Source: Trileptium ribeirensis (lineage: Eukaryota > Nematoda > Enoplea > Enoplida > Thoracostomopsidae). Taken from it: 64,000 nt of DNA. The position numbers and the translations under genes are program-made. This document shows, piece by piece, positions 24,319-36,086 of this stretch (its first letter is position 1; each line of letters opens with the position of its first letter). The notes below the pieces were generated by a model, which was given only the letters and a program-made list of their open reading frames with translations, was not told the DNA's origin and searched no databases. Where the stretch lies: positions 1 through 64,000 of the forward strand of contig JASANE010029352.1 in assembly GCA_030248225.1 (NCBI GenBank), written 5' to 3'.

Positions 24319-25968
24319 TTTATGCATGAGTAAGCTTAAGCTGCGCCGCGTAATATCCTCTTTTGACATTATGTACAAAATGTTGTTAGAGAACAAACTA
24401 ATAGTTACAATAGCCTAACGCCATTTGTATACTTTTCCGTTCTGCGAACGCTTAGTATCTAATTACAAAAACGTTAAGCTACGTTAGCTAACACAATGCA
24501 CCTTTTTACACTTTCACCATAACTGCGTTCCGAAACACTAAATTAGGTTATTTGAATTTTTAATTTTTCGCTATGCAAACACAATTCTTGATATGCGAAC
24601 AGTTCTATGATGTATACAATTATATGAATTTTCTGTGCGAACACACCGAGCTTTCTTATGCAAAAAATTGTTCGCGAACACAAAGTACTGTTGAGATCAA
24701 GTTGTTCGCGAACACAGATATATGTCCTAACACTGCGTTAATACTAAAAAGAATATTAACTATTTTTGTTCGCGAACGTGTGTCCGTAACTAAAATATGT
24801 TAAAATAATAATGTGAAACATCTTAATGAAATTTTAACTGGAAATCCGGGAGCCGAATACAGTATATCGTTAAATCCGTATGTTTTGTTCGCGAACATGA
24901 CATCGTTCGACCATCGACGTGCAAGAGTATTTTGGTGAAAATTACAAGTCAACGCTTTAATATTATCCCTGTCATGCCTGAATTAATTTGTGTATCGTGC
25001 AATGTTTGACAAACCCAAGCCTGCGCCAGGGATCGAACTCGAAACGTACGGGTGAAACTTGTGTACGCAAACTACTGAGCTATTTGATAGCTGTTGCTCT
25101 GCTCCTTAAGGAACCTCACAATTCGAGCGAATAACAACGCACGTTCAAACGTACGATATACGGCAAACTCAGTAAACACAACGAGTCGCAATGTGCGTTG
25201 AGTCCATTTGGACCTAGTGGGCTTAAGAAAATTAACATTTCTTAGTTAAAGGTGTTCGTGAACGTCACAAATTTTTTGCACGATAAATAGGTGCGTTTGC
25301 CTTTACACATAAAACCCTGTTCGCGAACATTGATATGGTGATATAATACGGGGTAGCGAACACTGAGCCAATACTTAAATTAAATAATTCTCGAGTAAAA
25401 TTTCGAAAATATCAAAAGTAATGCAAAGAAAAATGTTTACGCATGAAACCCAAGACGACCGCGAACGTCATATTAGTACATTCATTGTTTTAATACTTGT
25501 TTTTCCAGCGTATATATTAAACTGAAGACGTCCGCGAACATCATACATGAACGTTTCATGTCTATATACTGGTATCACAGTTCAGTCAAAATAGCCATTT
25601 CCAAAATTTGCACTTTTGTTATAAAGCATATGGAGTGAGGGAACGTCTTGCATATATGTATATGTATTGCAATATATTTTCGCGAACCAAGTTATGAAAC
25701 TAAAAAGTAGCCCGTTTACGTTCACTAACAAAATCACAAATGCAGAACTTTAAACTCCAAATGGCCAGTAAGATGTTCGGTAACATTTTTAAGTAATCAA
25801 TAAATGGGCAATTTGTTGTTCGTTAACGTTTTGGAACTGTTGACCAAAAGCCATTATTTCTGTTCTCAGAGGATTTTACCGATTGCTTGTACACCGAACA
25901 AGCTTTTGCCAATCGCATAATTTAAAATAGGATGGTAGGCGACGCAGGTTAAGTTTACTCATGCATTA
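24319..25968 (+). mobile_element. Palindrome-bearing TIR element, copy 2 (1.65 kb)
   Basis: Left end TTTATGCATGAGTAAGCTTA with TAATATCCTC further in; right end, reverse-complemented, TAATGCATGAGTAAACTTAA with TACCATCCTA further in. It carries TTCGCGAACA or TTCGCGAACG at about 24670, 24702, 24768, 24887 and 25319, and many decayed forms (CCGCGAAC, TTCGTGAAC). It interrupts a gypsy pol between RNase H and integrase, so it is younger than that element. No protein of its own is seen; a tRNA-like sequence is embedded at about 25010-25100. No clean target duplication. Confidence 0.78.
25010..25100 (-). tRNA. tRNA-like sequence (pseudogene or SINE head)
   Basis: On the minus strand AATAGCTCAGTAGTTTGCGT resembles a tRNA A-box/D-arm and GTTCGATCCCTGGC matches a B-box/T-arm, at about normal spacing. 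The acceptor stem does not close well, so a tRNA-derived SINE head or tRNA pseudogene is more likely than a working tRNA. No downstream SINE body was recognised. Confidence 0.45.
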
Positions 25969-25974
25969 GACGCG

Positions 25975-26600
25975 ACCACATTACCTACAGAGCATGAATT
26001 TGACAAGCTCATGAAACTAATGATGCATTGCGAAACAGAAATATTACCAACAATTATTAGAATTGAGGAGGCACAGGATACACATGACAACATCTACCTA
26101 CCGTTCTTTTCAGATCTCCTAGACATCAACTTAGTACAACTTTTGCCGTTCATTCAACGAAACGATTCGGAACTAGGGTCTATTTGGTGGTATTTGTATA
26201 ACAAAACGCGTCCTACGGCTGAGTTAGGTGCTCTAAGGCAAGACATGAAGGCACATTATTTCGAGCTAGCCCAAGACACTAACATATTATACATGCATCC
26301 GTTACAACCAGGAGACCAAAATTATAAGTTATGCGTCCCTATTACGTCAGTAGAACAGGTACTCAAACATGGGCATTACACCTTATACATAGGGTATCCT
26401 GGTCGCGACTGATTACTAGAAAACTTAAAACTATCTATTACTGGAAGGGTATGTCCAAGCACGCGCAGTAAAGGATCAAACGGTGCTCTCTGCGCCGATC
26501 CACTAAAGAACAGATTTCGAGGATAACCACGGTATTGGGGAGAGTTCCGTTGGCAAATCAACCTATGTCTAGTCTATTCGTAGACATACCCGACATTCAA
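25975..26600 (+). pseudogene. Gypsy integrase, N-terminal part (relic)
   Basis: 26011-26412 is a 133-residue open frame ending with HGHYTLYIGYPGRD. After a frame change there is a YYWKGMSKH-like string and Cys-containing remnants, as in the zinc-binding HHCC N-terminus of gypsy integrases (LGHxGxxxT, YYWxxM). Near 26560 the core begins (MSSLFVDI), including the likely first catalytic Asp. The frame is then cut by the element at 26609-27024. Confidence 0.7.
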
Positions 26601-26608
26601 GTTATACG

Positions 26609-27024
26609 GCGTTTACGTTAAAGGACCCCAATGTGAAAGTTTTGTCCCCCTATGGTCAAGACCACACCATCCAGTGGCATACGGTATATACCCACACTAC
26701 GTAATGCAAATGATAGTGTATGAGGCAGCATCAACGTAGCTATAGTGTCTTCATCTACCTACTGTTTTTTACTGATGGTGTCAAGGACACCATACACAGA
26801 CCCATTATATATTACGTGTAAATAACAGCATGGTGTAGCTAACACCATATAAAATTTATCGTGTTGTCTACACCATACTATTACAGACAGTACACTGCCT
26901 ATGTATACCATCTGAAAATACCATCAGAAACACCATGGTGTCCAAGACACCATATAATTGATGGTGGAAGAGACATCCAGGGTGAACAAAACTTTCACAT
27001 GGGGGTCCTTTATAACATAAACGC
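26609..27024 (+). mobile_element. ACACCAT/ATGGTGT foldback MITE, copy 1
   Basis: 416-bp element with about 46-bp terminal inverted repeats. The left end is GCGTTTACGTTAAAGGACCC then GTGAAAGTTTTGTCCCCCT; the right end, complemented, is GCGTTTATGTTATAAAGGAC then GTGAAAGTTTTGTTCACCCT. The interior is a string of ACACCAT and ATGGTGT motifs in both orientations, so either strand can fold. It sits inside the integrase core of a gypsy relic. A second copy in the opposite sense is at 38494-38900. No clear target duplication. Confidence 0.85.
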
Positions 27025-27029
27025 TGCAT

Positions 27030-27835
27030 TAGGTTCCAGGACAGACACCGCTACGTTATTGCATTTACAGAGCAATTTACATTTGCAATAGCAGTACCAA
27101 TAAGACATCAAGATACGCTTACAGTTGCACACATATTCATATATGAGGTAGTAAACCAATATAAAGCACCTAGGGAATTATTTTCTGACTGAGGAGGTGC
27201 TTTTACGGCACACATGATGGAAGAGTTGTGCCAAGAAATGCAGGTATTCAGGCACATGATTCTAGCCTACCATCCACAGTCAAATAGTGAGATTGAAAGT
27301 TTCAATAGGACCTTATTATACCTATTACAGGTGAGCGTACTAGAGATGATCATCACTCTTGAGACGTTTGATTACCATTTTGTGCAATCGTATATAATTC
27401 TTCGATATTCACAGCAACAAAATATGCACCATTTTTGCTGATGCATGGATTCTATTCTAGGCTACCTTTACAGTTTGACACGCATAGTGCTGCAACGAGA
27501 TAAACTGGAGCTCACTCCGATAGGGCCAGCGTGCAGCGCTGCATGGCTTCTATCAGGAAGTGTGCATATCAGTCAATGGAAGCAGCACAAGAAATGAATC
27601 GGGTAAGATACGGTAGGCGAGCTCACGAAACTCACCAAACAGACGAATTAGTCTGGGTTTATAGGTACGATACCACACCAGGAACATCTAGAAAACTGAC
27701 AGCACGTCTGTGTGGACCAGACGAAATACTAGGGATTACCTCGCATGCGAGTAAGAATGCTTTCTAATCCGAAAGCATTGGCACATGTGATACACATAAA
27801 TAGAACTAAGCTATGCTTTAGGGCATTAGATCTTA
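27030..27835 (+). pseudogene. Gypsy integrase, core and C-terminus (relic)
   Basis: Continuation of the integrase after the inserted MITE. 27034-27110 encodes RFQDRHRYVIAFTEQFTFAI in a frame other than the longest ORF. 27165-27260 carries KAPRELFSD then a stop, then GGAFTAHMMEELCQEM (second catalytic Asp). 27250-27340 carries LAYHPQSNSEIESFNRTLLY with the catalytic Glu in IESFNRT. 27531-27767 resembles the C-terminal DNA-binding segment (LVWVYRYDT, RKLTARLCGPDEIL). One internal TGA and several frameshifts are present. Confidence 0.85.
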
Positions 27836-28716
27836 CATAATGTAGGAGATTGGCTAAGTAATATACACACTTCGGTATTGGAAGAGTCTTAAGCGAGCCG
27901 ACTCAACGAATCATCGCAAATAGGAATTTCGTCACCGAAACAGAAAGTGCAGACAAGGTAGCAGTACGTACAGTAGGAAAAGCGATTAGCGATAGTTCCG
28001 ATGCAAAAAGCGTAGAGATGGGTGACCCTAATGACTCCATTCTATATCGCCGAACGTACGCTGAGATTGAAGCCAAACAAGCTTCCATGGCATAGAATAT
28101 CTGATCGACGAGTACTGACCACAGAACACACGGACGGTCAGTAATCGGATTCAATTGACTGATACATATAGGTAAATAGAACTATCTTGGCCACCAATAA
28201 CGCAGAAGCAAGTCACGCATCAAGAGCTCTTCTCATACATACCTGAACCTGGCAATCGTAATACGTAAACGAAATATGGGCAAGATACAGTACTAGTGAC
28301 TACATTATAAAGCATAGTAGTAACCAACGAGGAGACTCCATTTGGCACACCTACAGTAAGTGTAGGGATACTCGAAGGACAACATTTCTATCCAGCAGTT
28401 ATTGTCTACGCCATGAGGAGCCTCTGTCGGAATCGTTGCAATTGGACCATATACTTCAGGAGATCTGCGTTATGCTATCATGCTTGCCGCTCAGGACCAC
28501 CAATTGTTCCAGTCGCGACCAGCTGAACATATCACGGCATCACGGTTACGAGTACCAATGGAAATGCCAACTTAAGCCATCGGAGACTTCATCGAAACAA
28601 TGCGTCCTTTAGTGCTCCACTTGCCTCTGCCGGCATGCATATCTGAGCCAATAACTGGGCTTACCGTGAAATAGCGTATATAGCACCACCTCCTGGAAGA
28701 TACACACCACAGTCTA
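27836..28716 (+). other. Post-integrase region, unassigned
   Basis: Follows the integrase. One frame (about 27900-28095) is open on the plus strand (VTETESADKVAVRTVGKAIS) and may be the end of the polyprotein. The rest has no recognised domain. Confidence 0.3.
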
Positions 28717-29620
28717 ATGCAATATCGCAAACCACTTCTGAAGAAGAGACGGACTACGATGAGAAATCAGCTGAAGCCGACGATGAGAGAACCAGTCAAA
28801 CCTCAACAGAACCATCGTCCGCCGAGCGGCTCGGTAGCGAAAGACAGGAAACATCTAGCAGCGGTTCGGGAACGACCGGCACTCAGCAAACAACCCCTAA
28901 ACTGCGACTGATTCGAGCAGTGAGGTCTCAACACCGCAAGCGGACATTGATCGTCCGGTAGTATTCGCCAGTCTTCCCCGTACACAAGCACCTGCGCAAG
29001 AGCGAGGGAAATCCTTTATCGGACCAGCTACTGAACGAAAACGAGCTAGCGTTGTAGGAGGAGTTTAAACCGCTCAAGTCGCGTTTACTACACAACATGG
29101 AGCGTCCACAATAGAGTTCGCGGAGAAAATACGCATTACCACTACTACACCATCAGGGATAATTCGATCAAACACCACTCAGAGGACTGCAACAGTCCCG
29201 ACTAGGCACCTTCACCACCGACAAGTCAGGGATCGGATCTTTAGTCCATACGGTGTGACATCTGATGAGGAACTGAGAGAGGCTATACGCGGGGAAAAGC
29301 GTGTTAGGTTTCAGGAACCAAAAATAACTACTGTCGAGTTTGCCGGAACGTCAACTAGGCTAGCCCCTACCACGCGTACGTCCACCAGTGTTAACACGTC
29401 GATGACCAGCGCTATATCATCAACTCAGCAAGCACCCCTTCCACGAGAACGTGCACAAAGCGAAACTTTACCACATACCATGATTCTACGATACCCATCT
29501 AGTCAAAAACAACATTCTGCAGCCTGGCGACGACGAACACCCTGACCGCCGCCCTATGAGGAGTCCGATTTGGACGATCTCGACCTTCGAGTAGACTAAA
29601 CCCCAACCCATGCTAGCACG
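28717..29620 (+). pseudogene. Ser/Thr/Pro/Arg-rich disordered ORF remnants
   Basis: Open stretches 28717-28911 and 29255-29545 and connecting frames encode low-complexity, Ser/Thr/Arg/Pro-rich text (for example STRLAPTTRTSTSVNTSMTS, LPRERAQSETLPH). This resembles an intrinsically disordered linker or Gag-like region in the retroelement, but no zinc knuckle was found. Function unknown. Confidence 0.35.
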
Positions 29621-29734
29621 TCCCCAAAAACAACATTCCAGCAAAATCAAAAGCTAGGGCACGGGAAATAAGACACAAAACAATCTGTGAATAAAACCAT
29701 CTTTAAACACGGACTTATTGCTTTTATCACCATT

Positions 29735-30585
29735 ACAGATGCGACGAAGCAACAGCATGGGAGACAATGCACCTATAATCCCAAAGGGCGTCCAGTACGT
29801 CCGGCGGTGAATAGTGGGTACTAATGCCCTCCCGTTCCAGATGTCCTATCGCCCACCCCTGGAGAAGTTCAGCATGATCTAGTACACTGCGGAACTCGAG
29901 GAAATCGGCAGCCGGCAACGCCTCAACGTTTCCTGGGACGATTTCTAGGGCAGTGGCACCGCCAATCGCCAATGGTGCTACTAGAAGGTATGCCACAACG
30001 TCATCGGACGACTACAGGACGAAATCCGCGCCTGCCACAGGGATGACCTAGTGCAATGGCCCTGAGTCGTCATCGTAGGTGCTGCAATGCCACTGCTCAA
30101 GGTCGCTGACGAGTATAACTGTCTCGTCTTCGCTTGGCCACGTATGGATATTCCGGATCTGCTGCAAATGCTCAACGCATTTATCGCGCCACAGACAAAT
30201 TGCGTGGTCGGTCTTGGCGGATACAGTAGAAAATGGCACGAGGACCCGGAGGCCTATTCGCCACGCGCCTTATTGAAACGGGTCAACCGCCATTTAGCGG
30301 TGCTCGACTGACGCCTCTGTGAAGACGCCGCCATTTTTATTTTCCAACCTGCTCCACATTGGAACACCAATAATTATTCCAGCGAGGTGTGGACCGAGCA
30401 GCTGCGGACCCGAAAGACAAACTACACGCGACAACGCCAGGTTCTGCGCAGCGTCATTCTGCCGACCTGGCCGACGTCGTTAATAGGACCTGAAGCCTGC
30501 GACGCGGTCGGACCATTCAACCCGGGTGAGGATCGACTACAGAGGGTCGAGCCAGTGGTGGCCCGGACTTTAAGCCTGATTTAAT
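29735..30585 (+). pseudogene. Unknown retroelement ORF, copy 1 (weakly SGNH-hydrolase-like)
   Basis: Best read at 30087-30311: CLVFAWPRMDIPDLLQMLNA, then VVGLGGYSRKW and ALLKRVNRHLAVL, followed after a frameshift by LPTWPTSLIGPEACDAVGPF. These blocks align in the same order with a second copy at 31250-32106 (RWPGSTLTRLIQVVNAVL, IILLDSFN, FKKINRHSGVL, YVPGWPVTFNAAEAWEQDE). The upstream VVIVGAA and the W-P-G, hydrophobic strand and G-G/D-S order are faintly reminiscent of SGNH hydrolases, but a catalytic Ser-His pair cannot be shown. The host is the surrounding retroelement assembly or its flank. Confidence 0.45.
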
Positions 30586-30589
30586 CGCT

Positions 30590-31249
30590 TGGGTCCACCA
30601 CCATATTCAAACCACTGAACTTTTTCGTCGTTTCGGTAAAAGATCGTTCTTCGAAGAGAGCAATTAACTCAGTGGTAACTACAATTTATTAGGTACCTCG
30701 AACAGGATAAAGCACTGAAGGGAAGAGAGAGTGTCCAAAAGGGTAAAACATTCTTAAAGTGGTAAATAGACCGTAGTAAGAAAGAAAAAAGTCATCAACA
30801 TATATATAACAGCAAAGCGGTAAGAACTAATGAGCGAACATAGGCGATGCTAGTACTAATTAAACAGCGCGTCGAAGCTAATACTTATCTAAGCAATTTT
30901 TATAGATAGATAACAACGCGGCATGACAGCAACGGTGACGAACAAGCCGAGAATAGATCGGGCAGGCGGCTATTAGCGGTCGGACCGTTCGCTCCGCCGG
31001 AAACAGTCTTGTGTCAATTATCAACGATCTCAGTATATCAAGTCGACCTCAACAAACCTTATGCGGCATTACTGTCCCACGGGACTCATTGGCCGGTGCT
31101 TTCAAACGTGAGCGAAACTACAGCCCCCCTTCAAGAATGACGGCTTCCTGGCAACGACGGTAGAAAAAAATTACCACGTCCAGGTACCCTCCCTCTGGAA
31201 CTTCATGGCGCCGCAAGGGATATTCTGCGAATGACTGACACGCCTCTAT
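30590..31249. other. Between the two ORF copies, nothing recognised
   Basis: Non-coding stretch between the two homologous ORF remnants. No repeat or gene recognised. The gap suggests an element boundary or a decayed 5' region of the second copy. Confidence 0.35.
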
Positions 31250-32106
31250 AAGTCAAAACCTGGGCGCGGGAGCTGAAGGACAAGCTCATAGACTACGTCA
31301 CAAGGGCTCGCCTCAAGCATCTGCTGGAGCATAACATGTGGCCGATATAGCTTAACAAATTTGCTATGCCGGAGTACGCTCGCATTCTCCGGCTTACCGA
31401 CGACAAACAGCTAATCGAAGCATGCACGAACGTTTTCGGGGGGTTTTTTGACGCTCCAATCAGCAACTGCAACGAAGTGAGGCGCCGGCACATTTCCACA
31501 ATATCATGGGACGCTTGCTGAAAGAGATTCGTGAATATCGCACCACTGGACCCGTGAGGTGGCCCCCAATGGTTGTTTTAGTGGACGCATTGGCCTTGCC
31601 GTTACCAGAGACGGCAGCCGGCAACAACTGGCTGGTCGATAGATGGCCAGGTTCCACGCTGACCCGACTAATCCAAGTTGTCAACGCCGTTTTAACACCA
31701 CAGTTCAAGTGTATCATCCTGCTAGACAGCTTCAACTGTATCTACAGACATGCGCCTCTGGAGCAGCTACTTGCGACCAAGCCGAATGCCGCATTTAAAA
31801 AGATCAACCGCCACTCGGGGGTCTTATCGCGACGGATATTACCGACGACGTCCATCATCATCGTGCCGCCGATGGACTGTGACCAACCAGGAAGCAGCGT
31901 TCTGGACGGTCGAGCTCGAGCAAATAATCTCTAACCACCAGCAACAACATAAGGCACTTCATAACGTGTATGTCCCGGGCTGGCCGGTTACCTTTAACGC
32001 CGCTGAAGCTTGGGAGCAGGACGAATCTTCTATGGAGTGGCATGAACGACCACAATTCGACGAGCCGATCGTGTCCAACTACTGGCGCCGAAACCTGACT
32101 GGATAA
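31250..32106 (+). pseudogene. Unknown retroelement ORF, copy 2 (weakly SGNH-hydrolase-like)
   Basis: Better preserved copy. About 31260-31500 encodes LKDKLIDYVTRARLKHLLEH and FAMPEYARILRLTDD. 31506-31934 encodes VRWPPMVVLVDALALPLPET, then RWPGSTLTRLIQVVNAVL, KCIILLDSFNCIYR, FKKINRHSGVLSRR and TSIIIVPPMD. After a +1 shift, 31836-32106 continues QQHKALHNVYVPGWPVTFNA to a stop. A beta-alpha-beta pattern (VVLVDA, then PG-containing turn, then IILLDS) suggests an alpha/beta fold such as SGNH hydrolase, but the active-site Ser and His are not evident, so function is not assigned. Homologous to 29735-30585. Confidence 0.45.
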
Positions 32107-34261
32107 GCTATCTGGAACGCGATGCTGAGTTGGAACGTCTTATACAATGAGCGATTGCGAGTATAAAGCGTAGCGTTAGCAGCTAACGTTAACAAAAATA
32201 AGGTAAGAATAGAAGAATTATAGAATAAACAAAATAAGGTAGGAATTTCATAACTTATTAAGAAGAGCACCAACAAGAATAAAGGTGAGCAAGAGGCATG
32301 CAGGCAAGGAAAACGAGCGACAGCGAGATATACTTATGATGAAGACCCAAGGCACCATTTGCGAGTATCTCACACATCTGAAAATAAGATAGCGAAAATA
32401 CCGATATAATATCGACAAATCAAATATACCGAGCGAATTTGACCGATTCTAGGCAGGAGCACACCAATAGTATTAAGTACTATTTCGTAGCGAACCTAGG
32501 GCAAACCTAAGGGGAACTGATTCCAAATCGCTGAATGAATCCTTTTCTACGGAAACTCTCTGGTTTAAGCACACCGGCAGCCGGATCTTCTTCTATGGAT
32601 GATGAAACCAAAAGCATTTTGGAGGACGTGCCAGGGTAAATATGATATGAACATTATCGTTATAAAATATAATACAGTTGTTTATTGTAAAATGTAATAT
32701 AAATATTTATGATATATAGGCGTGAACTGGCAAAAAGCCACAATCAGAACAAGTCCAGACGAAAATATTGTAAGCCATAAGGCAAAACTTGCAAAATCAC
32801 CGAATAAAGGAAGAAGGGATGATTCGATGCAATTCATAAAGGGTTTGTGATCCTTCGATGTTTTTTTGAACGAATTTCACAAACCACTAATTTAATCTTA
32901 AGTATTCGGGAGAATTTTCACAAATTTGCCCAACGTATCACAAATGTATCCAAATAAAGTTAGGGAAAATTTTAAAATCTCAACTCAATTGATTTCATGG
33001 GCTGTACATCATAAAAAATTAAGGTCTAAATCTTCCGCACAAATTTTACATTTCATCTTCTCTTTTTCAGACTTCTCCCCAAAATTAATTTCCACCCTAA
33101 GTAAAGAGTCCAATAAATCCAAAAATATAGAAGAGATTGTAACAGCCCTAGTTTTTATATCTTTTACCAACATTTAGAATACCACAAAAAGGGACAAAGG
33201 ACGGAAATTTAACCTGATGGGCGACCGGATATCGGTGAGCGTGATCCGAATATTGTGTGACTTGCATTGTTTTAAATAAACGATACATATTCTTGTTATA
33301 CTGATCATTGGTAATGACGCGCCAAGCCCCCTCGAATTGCGCGCTATGACTTTCGCACTACAATGGTACCTTAATAAAACCAAGTTGCAGGTATCCGATC
33401 GGCCCTAAAGTAATGAAGCATAAAATGTGATTGCTTATTATATTGAAACATGATTGTATTGTGTGGAGGATAGCATTCGTTCTCGAATGGGTCGGGAAAA
33501 CTGACCAGAACTCTCGACGATCCCCGCGCGATTTTGAATTTGTGATGCTCTAGGGCCGATCCCCATGCGCATGCCGAGCCAATCTATAATGCTCGTCATA
33601 TTACATTGCCAAATGTTGTGTTGCGTGTCCGGACGGGTCGGCGCGCGGTGCAGAATCATTATCAATTGAGGCGGGCACTTTTGTATCGGTTTAGACCACA
33701 AACGCTTGTCCTGACACGCAGAAGTAATTGATTATGCTAGTTATTTTGTTGTGTTAGTGGAATCGAAACTAAAGGAAAAAATTGATAGCTTCCGAAAGGA
33801 ACATTATTTATGGAAACCAATTTAAATCAGGGAATTTTAAAATTTTCTTGCAACCAGGGCCAACCAGGGTTACCGAACTATTATTAGATCGTACCAGGCC
33901 CTTTCACATCGTGCAGTTGGCCATCACCCAACCCACACCCATAAGTAATTAGGGACCCTCATTTAGGCGCTTAAACACCCATTTTTCTAAGCCTTAAAGT
34001 ATACTCCAAATTATCAAAAGTCCGCGATTTTTGAGAATCCACACATCTAAGGGTCTTATCAAACACATTTTATCTAAACTCGAGGTCATCGACCCCCTCT
34101 GGCTCGCATCAGCTCCTAATAACCCGCGCGGGTAACCTAAATTTTCTACCTTTTCCAGTTAAAACGGCCTCTAACGGGCCACCTTTCGTATATACAGCAA
34201 AAGCTATTTCTTTTCATCAGTAGGCACCTGCGATCCCTCCCCGACCGCCTAGGACCCCCCG
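32107..34261. other. No gene recognised; flank of the Penelope element
   Basis: Mostly AT-rich DNA. About 33480-33660 and 33840-34260 are richer in GC. The latter, read on the minus strand, follows the stop of the inverted Penelope 3' fragment and may be its untranslated region. No tRNA, repeat array or gene was recognised. Confidence 0.4.
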
Positions 34262-34670
34262 TTAACCTAAAATGGCTGAAAACGTCCAAAAATCTAATAA
34301 TCTCCGAGCGCCCTGTGCGCTAGTGTATTTCGACTTGTTGAAAACCTCGTGCCGACCAGCGCGAGGACTAGGTTGTTTTTCTGCAACCTTTTCCCCATAG
34401 GCCTCCATATTCCTCTTTTGGTAGTCACAACTTACATAAGTAATAAGCGTATAGCTGGCCAGCCGTTGGTATAAGCTTGTAGTGTTGCAATTTGTTTTGC
34501 TCGAGTTTTCTTTATTTGAATTTTCAAATATATTGTACATATTACGAAGTACAAAAATACGCCAATAATAATGCAAACATTAATCGGAAAACAATAAAAG
34601 AGACTTGGATGAACTGATGTCGTTCAACTTTGGGTTTTTATGTCTAATGATCAGGTTTTCCAGAACCTAA
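34262..34670 (-). mobile_element. Inverted 3'-end fragment of a Penelope-like element
   Basis: The minus strand of about 34545-34665 (LENLIIRHKNPKLNDISSSK, then LLLFSD) matches the plus-strand end of the same element at about 37906-38020 (LENLIIRHNNPKLTSISALK, then PLLLFSD). A 104-residue open frame (34262-34576) continues it. An inverted partial copy in front of the main copy is a known arrangement for Penelope-like elements, whose terminal repeats may be in direct or inverted orientation. The junction with the plus-strand body is near 34665, at TTTTCCAGAACC. Confidence 0.8.
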
Positions 34671-35476
34671 CTTCGGCATTATTCATCAAGAAATTCGTTT
34701 CCTTCGAAAATCCCTCAGCAATAACGATTTTCTAGCTAAAGTTCTAAATAAAGCTACTGCTACCTTGGCCCATGTCACCTTTTGGGGCCGCACATTATAA
34801 CGTTAGACAAAAGAAAAATTTAGAGCAGGGGGTTGGAAGTGGCAGCCCCCCGACTTAGACTTAGGCTTAGTACATGGTTCATATAGGGACCTTAGCTTAG
34901 GCTAGGACTAAGGGTTAGGCTTAGTATATCGAGAACGGTATAGCATGAATTTCACTGCCGCCACTAAAGGTTACATTGGCCGCCACCTTTATGAATAAAT
35001 GGATAACCTACCGTGATCATCTTCAAACCCAACAACCAACTTCTAATACTGTTCACGAAAACTTAACCCAATCTGAAGACGTTCGTCAAAAAGCTTTCGT
35101 TCTTAAGGTTCCATTCTTTGGTGAATTTTCGAACAAATTAAAAACATCATTAATAACAAGCCTGAAAGAAGCCTTTCCCGATAATGACTTTCATATTGTT
35201 TTCGTGACCGGTGGAAAATTGCGTCATCGGTTTGGTTTCAAAGACATGATCTCGGATGCTCTCAGGTCCTGTGTTGTGTACATGTACTCCTGTTCCGCTT
35301 GTAAAGCGGACTACGTCGGTAGTTCATACCGTCACTTAGCAGGAAGATTCTCTGAGCATACTGCAGTGTCGGCCAAAAACCTCAACAATGCACAATTAAA
35401 CAACTCAGCCATATACAGACATATAGCTTACTTTCCGAAATCAACGACTTTTCTATGCTTGCGCAGATAAACAATG
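34671..35476 (+). pseudogene. Penelope-like retroelement: end of RT and GIY-YIG endonuclease
   Basis: Plus-strand body of the element, entered near 34671 by FGIIHQEIRFLRKSLSNNDF and FLAKVLNKATATL (end of RT), interrupted by a MITE at 34767-34981, and resuming with MNKWITYRDHLQTQQP. 34976-35470 then gives the linker (FVLKVPFFGEFSNKLKTSLI) and a GIY-YIG nuclease: VVYMYSCSACKADYVGSSYR, HLAGRFSEHT, i.e. the VYxxxC...YVGxSxRxLxxRxxEH signature with conserved Arg and His. The frame is cut by the Ginger element at 35481 and resumes at 37881. The main RT palm is missing upstream, so the copy is 5'-truncated. Confidence 0.88.
34767..34981 (-). mobile_element. hAT-type MITE, copy 2
   Basis: Inverted copy of the element at 9614-9814 (same terminal inverted repeat GGCCAATGTAACCT, same AAGCCTAA-type core). 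Target duplication GCTACCTT (34759-34766) versus GCCACCTT (34982-34989): 8 bp with one mismatch, the size typical of hAT. It is inserted in the Penelope reading frame between ATATL and ATF/MNKW. Confidence 0.92.
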
Positions 35477-35480
35477 CCGG

Positions 35481-35665
35481 TGTGGCGTGAAAATCGGTCC
35501 CCCATAAAAATCTGTCCCCAGGACCGATTTTTATGAAAAATGTCATTAAAATCGGTCCCCCGGACCATTTTTAATGGTCCTATTCTATGAAAATCGGTCC
35601 CCTCTATGAAAATCGGTCCCCTCTATGAAAATCGGTCCCCCATAAGAATTGGTCTCCCAGTGAGT
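35481..35665 (+). repeat. Left terminal iterons of the Ginger-like element
   Basis: Repeats of AAAATCGGTCCCC occur at 35490, 35550, 35588, 35608 and 35628 with variants between, five to seven in all, spaced irregularly (about 20 bp in the last three). They are the likely transposase-binding sites and mirror those at the right end. Confidence 0.9.
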
Positions 35666-36086
35666 TCAATTTCATAGCGATGAGCACTTAGCCATACAGA
35701 TGTCAGTATGTTTCCAGGATGCGGGACGTGGACCCGGCTCATTAAGCATCCCACCTCCACACCCCAACCTCTACACCCGGGCATGGAGTAAATTTTTATG
35801 ACACTACCGAAGTGACGACTTCATAATGATCGTGACGATTCTTTATGTATACTGACGTATCACTTTTATTTGTGACACCGCAAAAGTCGCAACCGTATGT
35901 TTGCCATGAATATGGAGTTGCCCAAAGCAGAAAATATAGAAATATTCAATTTTAGCACGCTTGCCATTGCAAATATTTCGGCATCCGTTGCCCATGTTCC
36001 AAAGTCGCACATTTTTGATTAATTTAGATATTCATTTACATTTTGATCCATGTAATTCTGTAGTTGTTCTGATACACTGGGCTTTC

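Noticed and set aside
33438..33701. 87-codon minus-strand open frame
   Set aside because: No motif or homologous copy in the window; likely chance.
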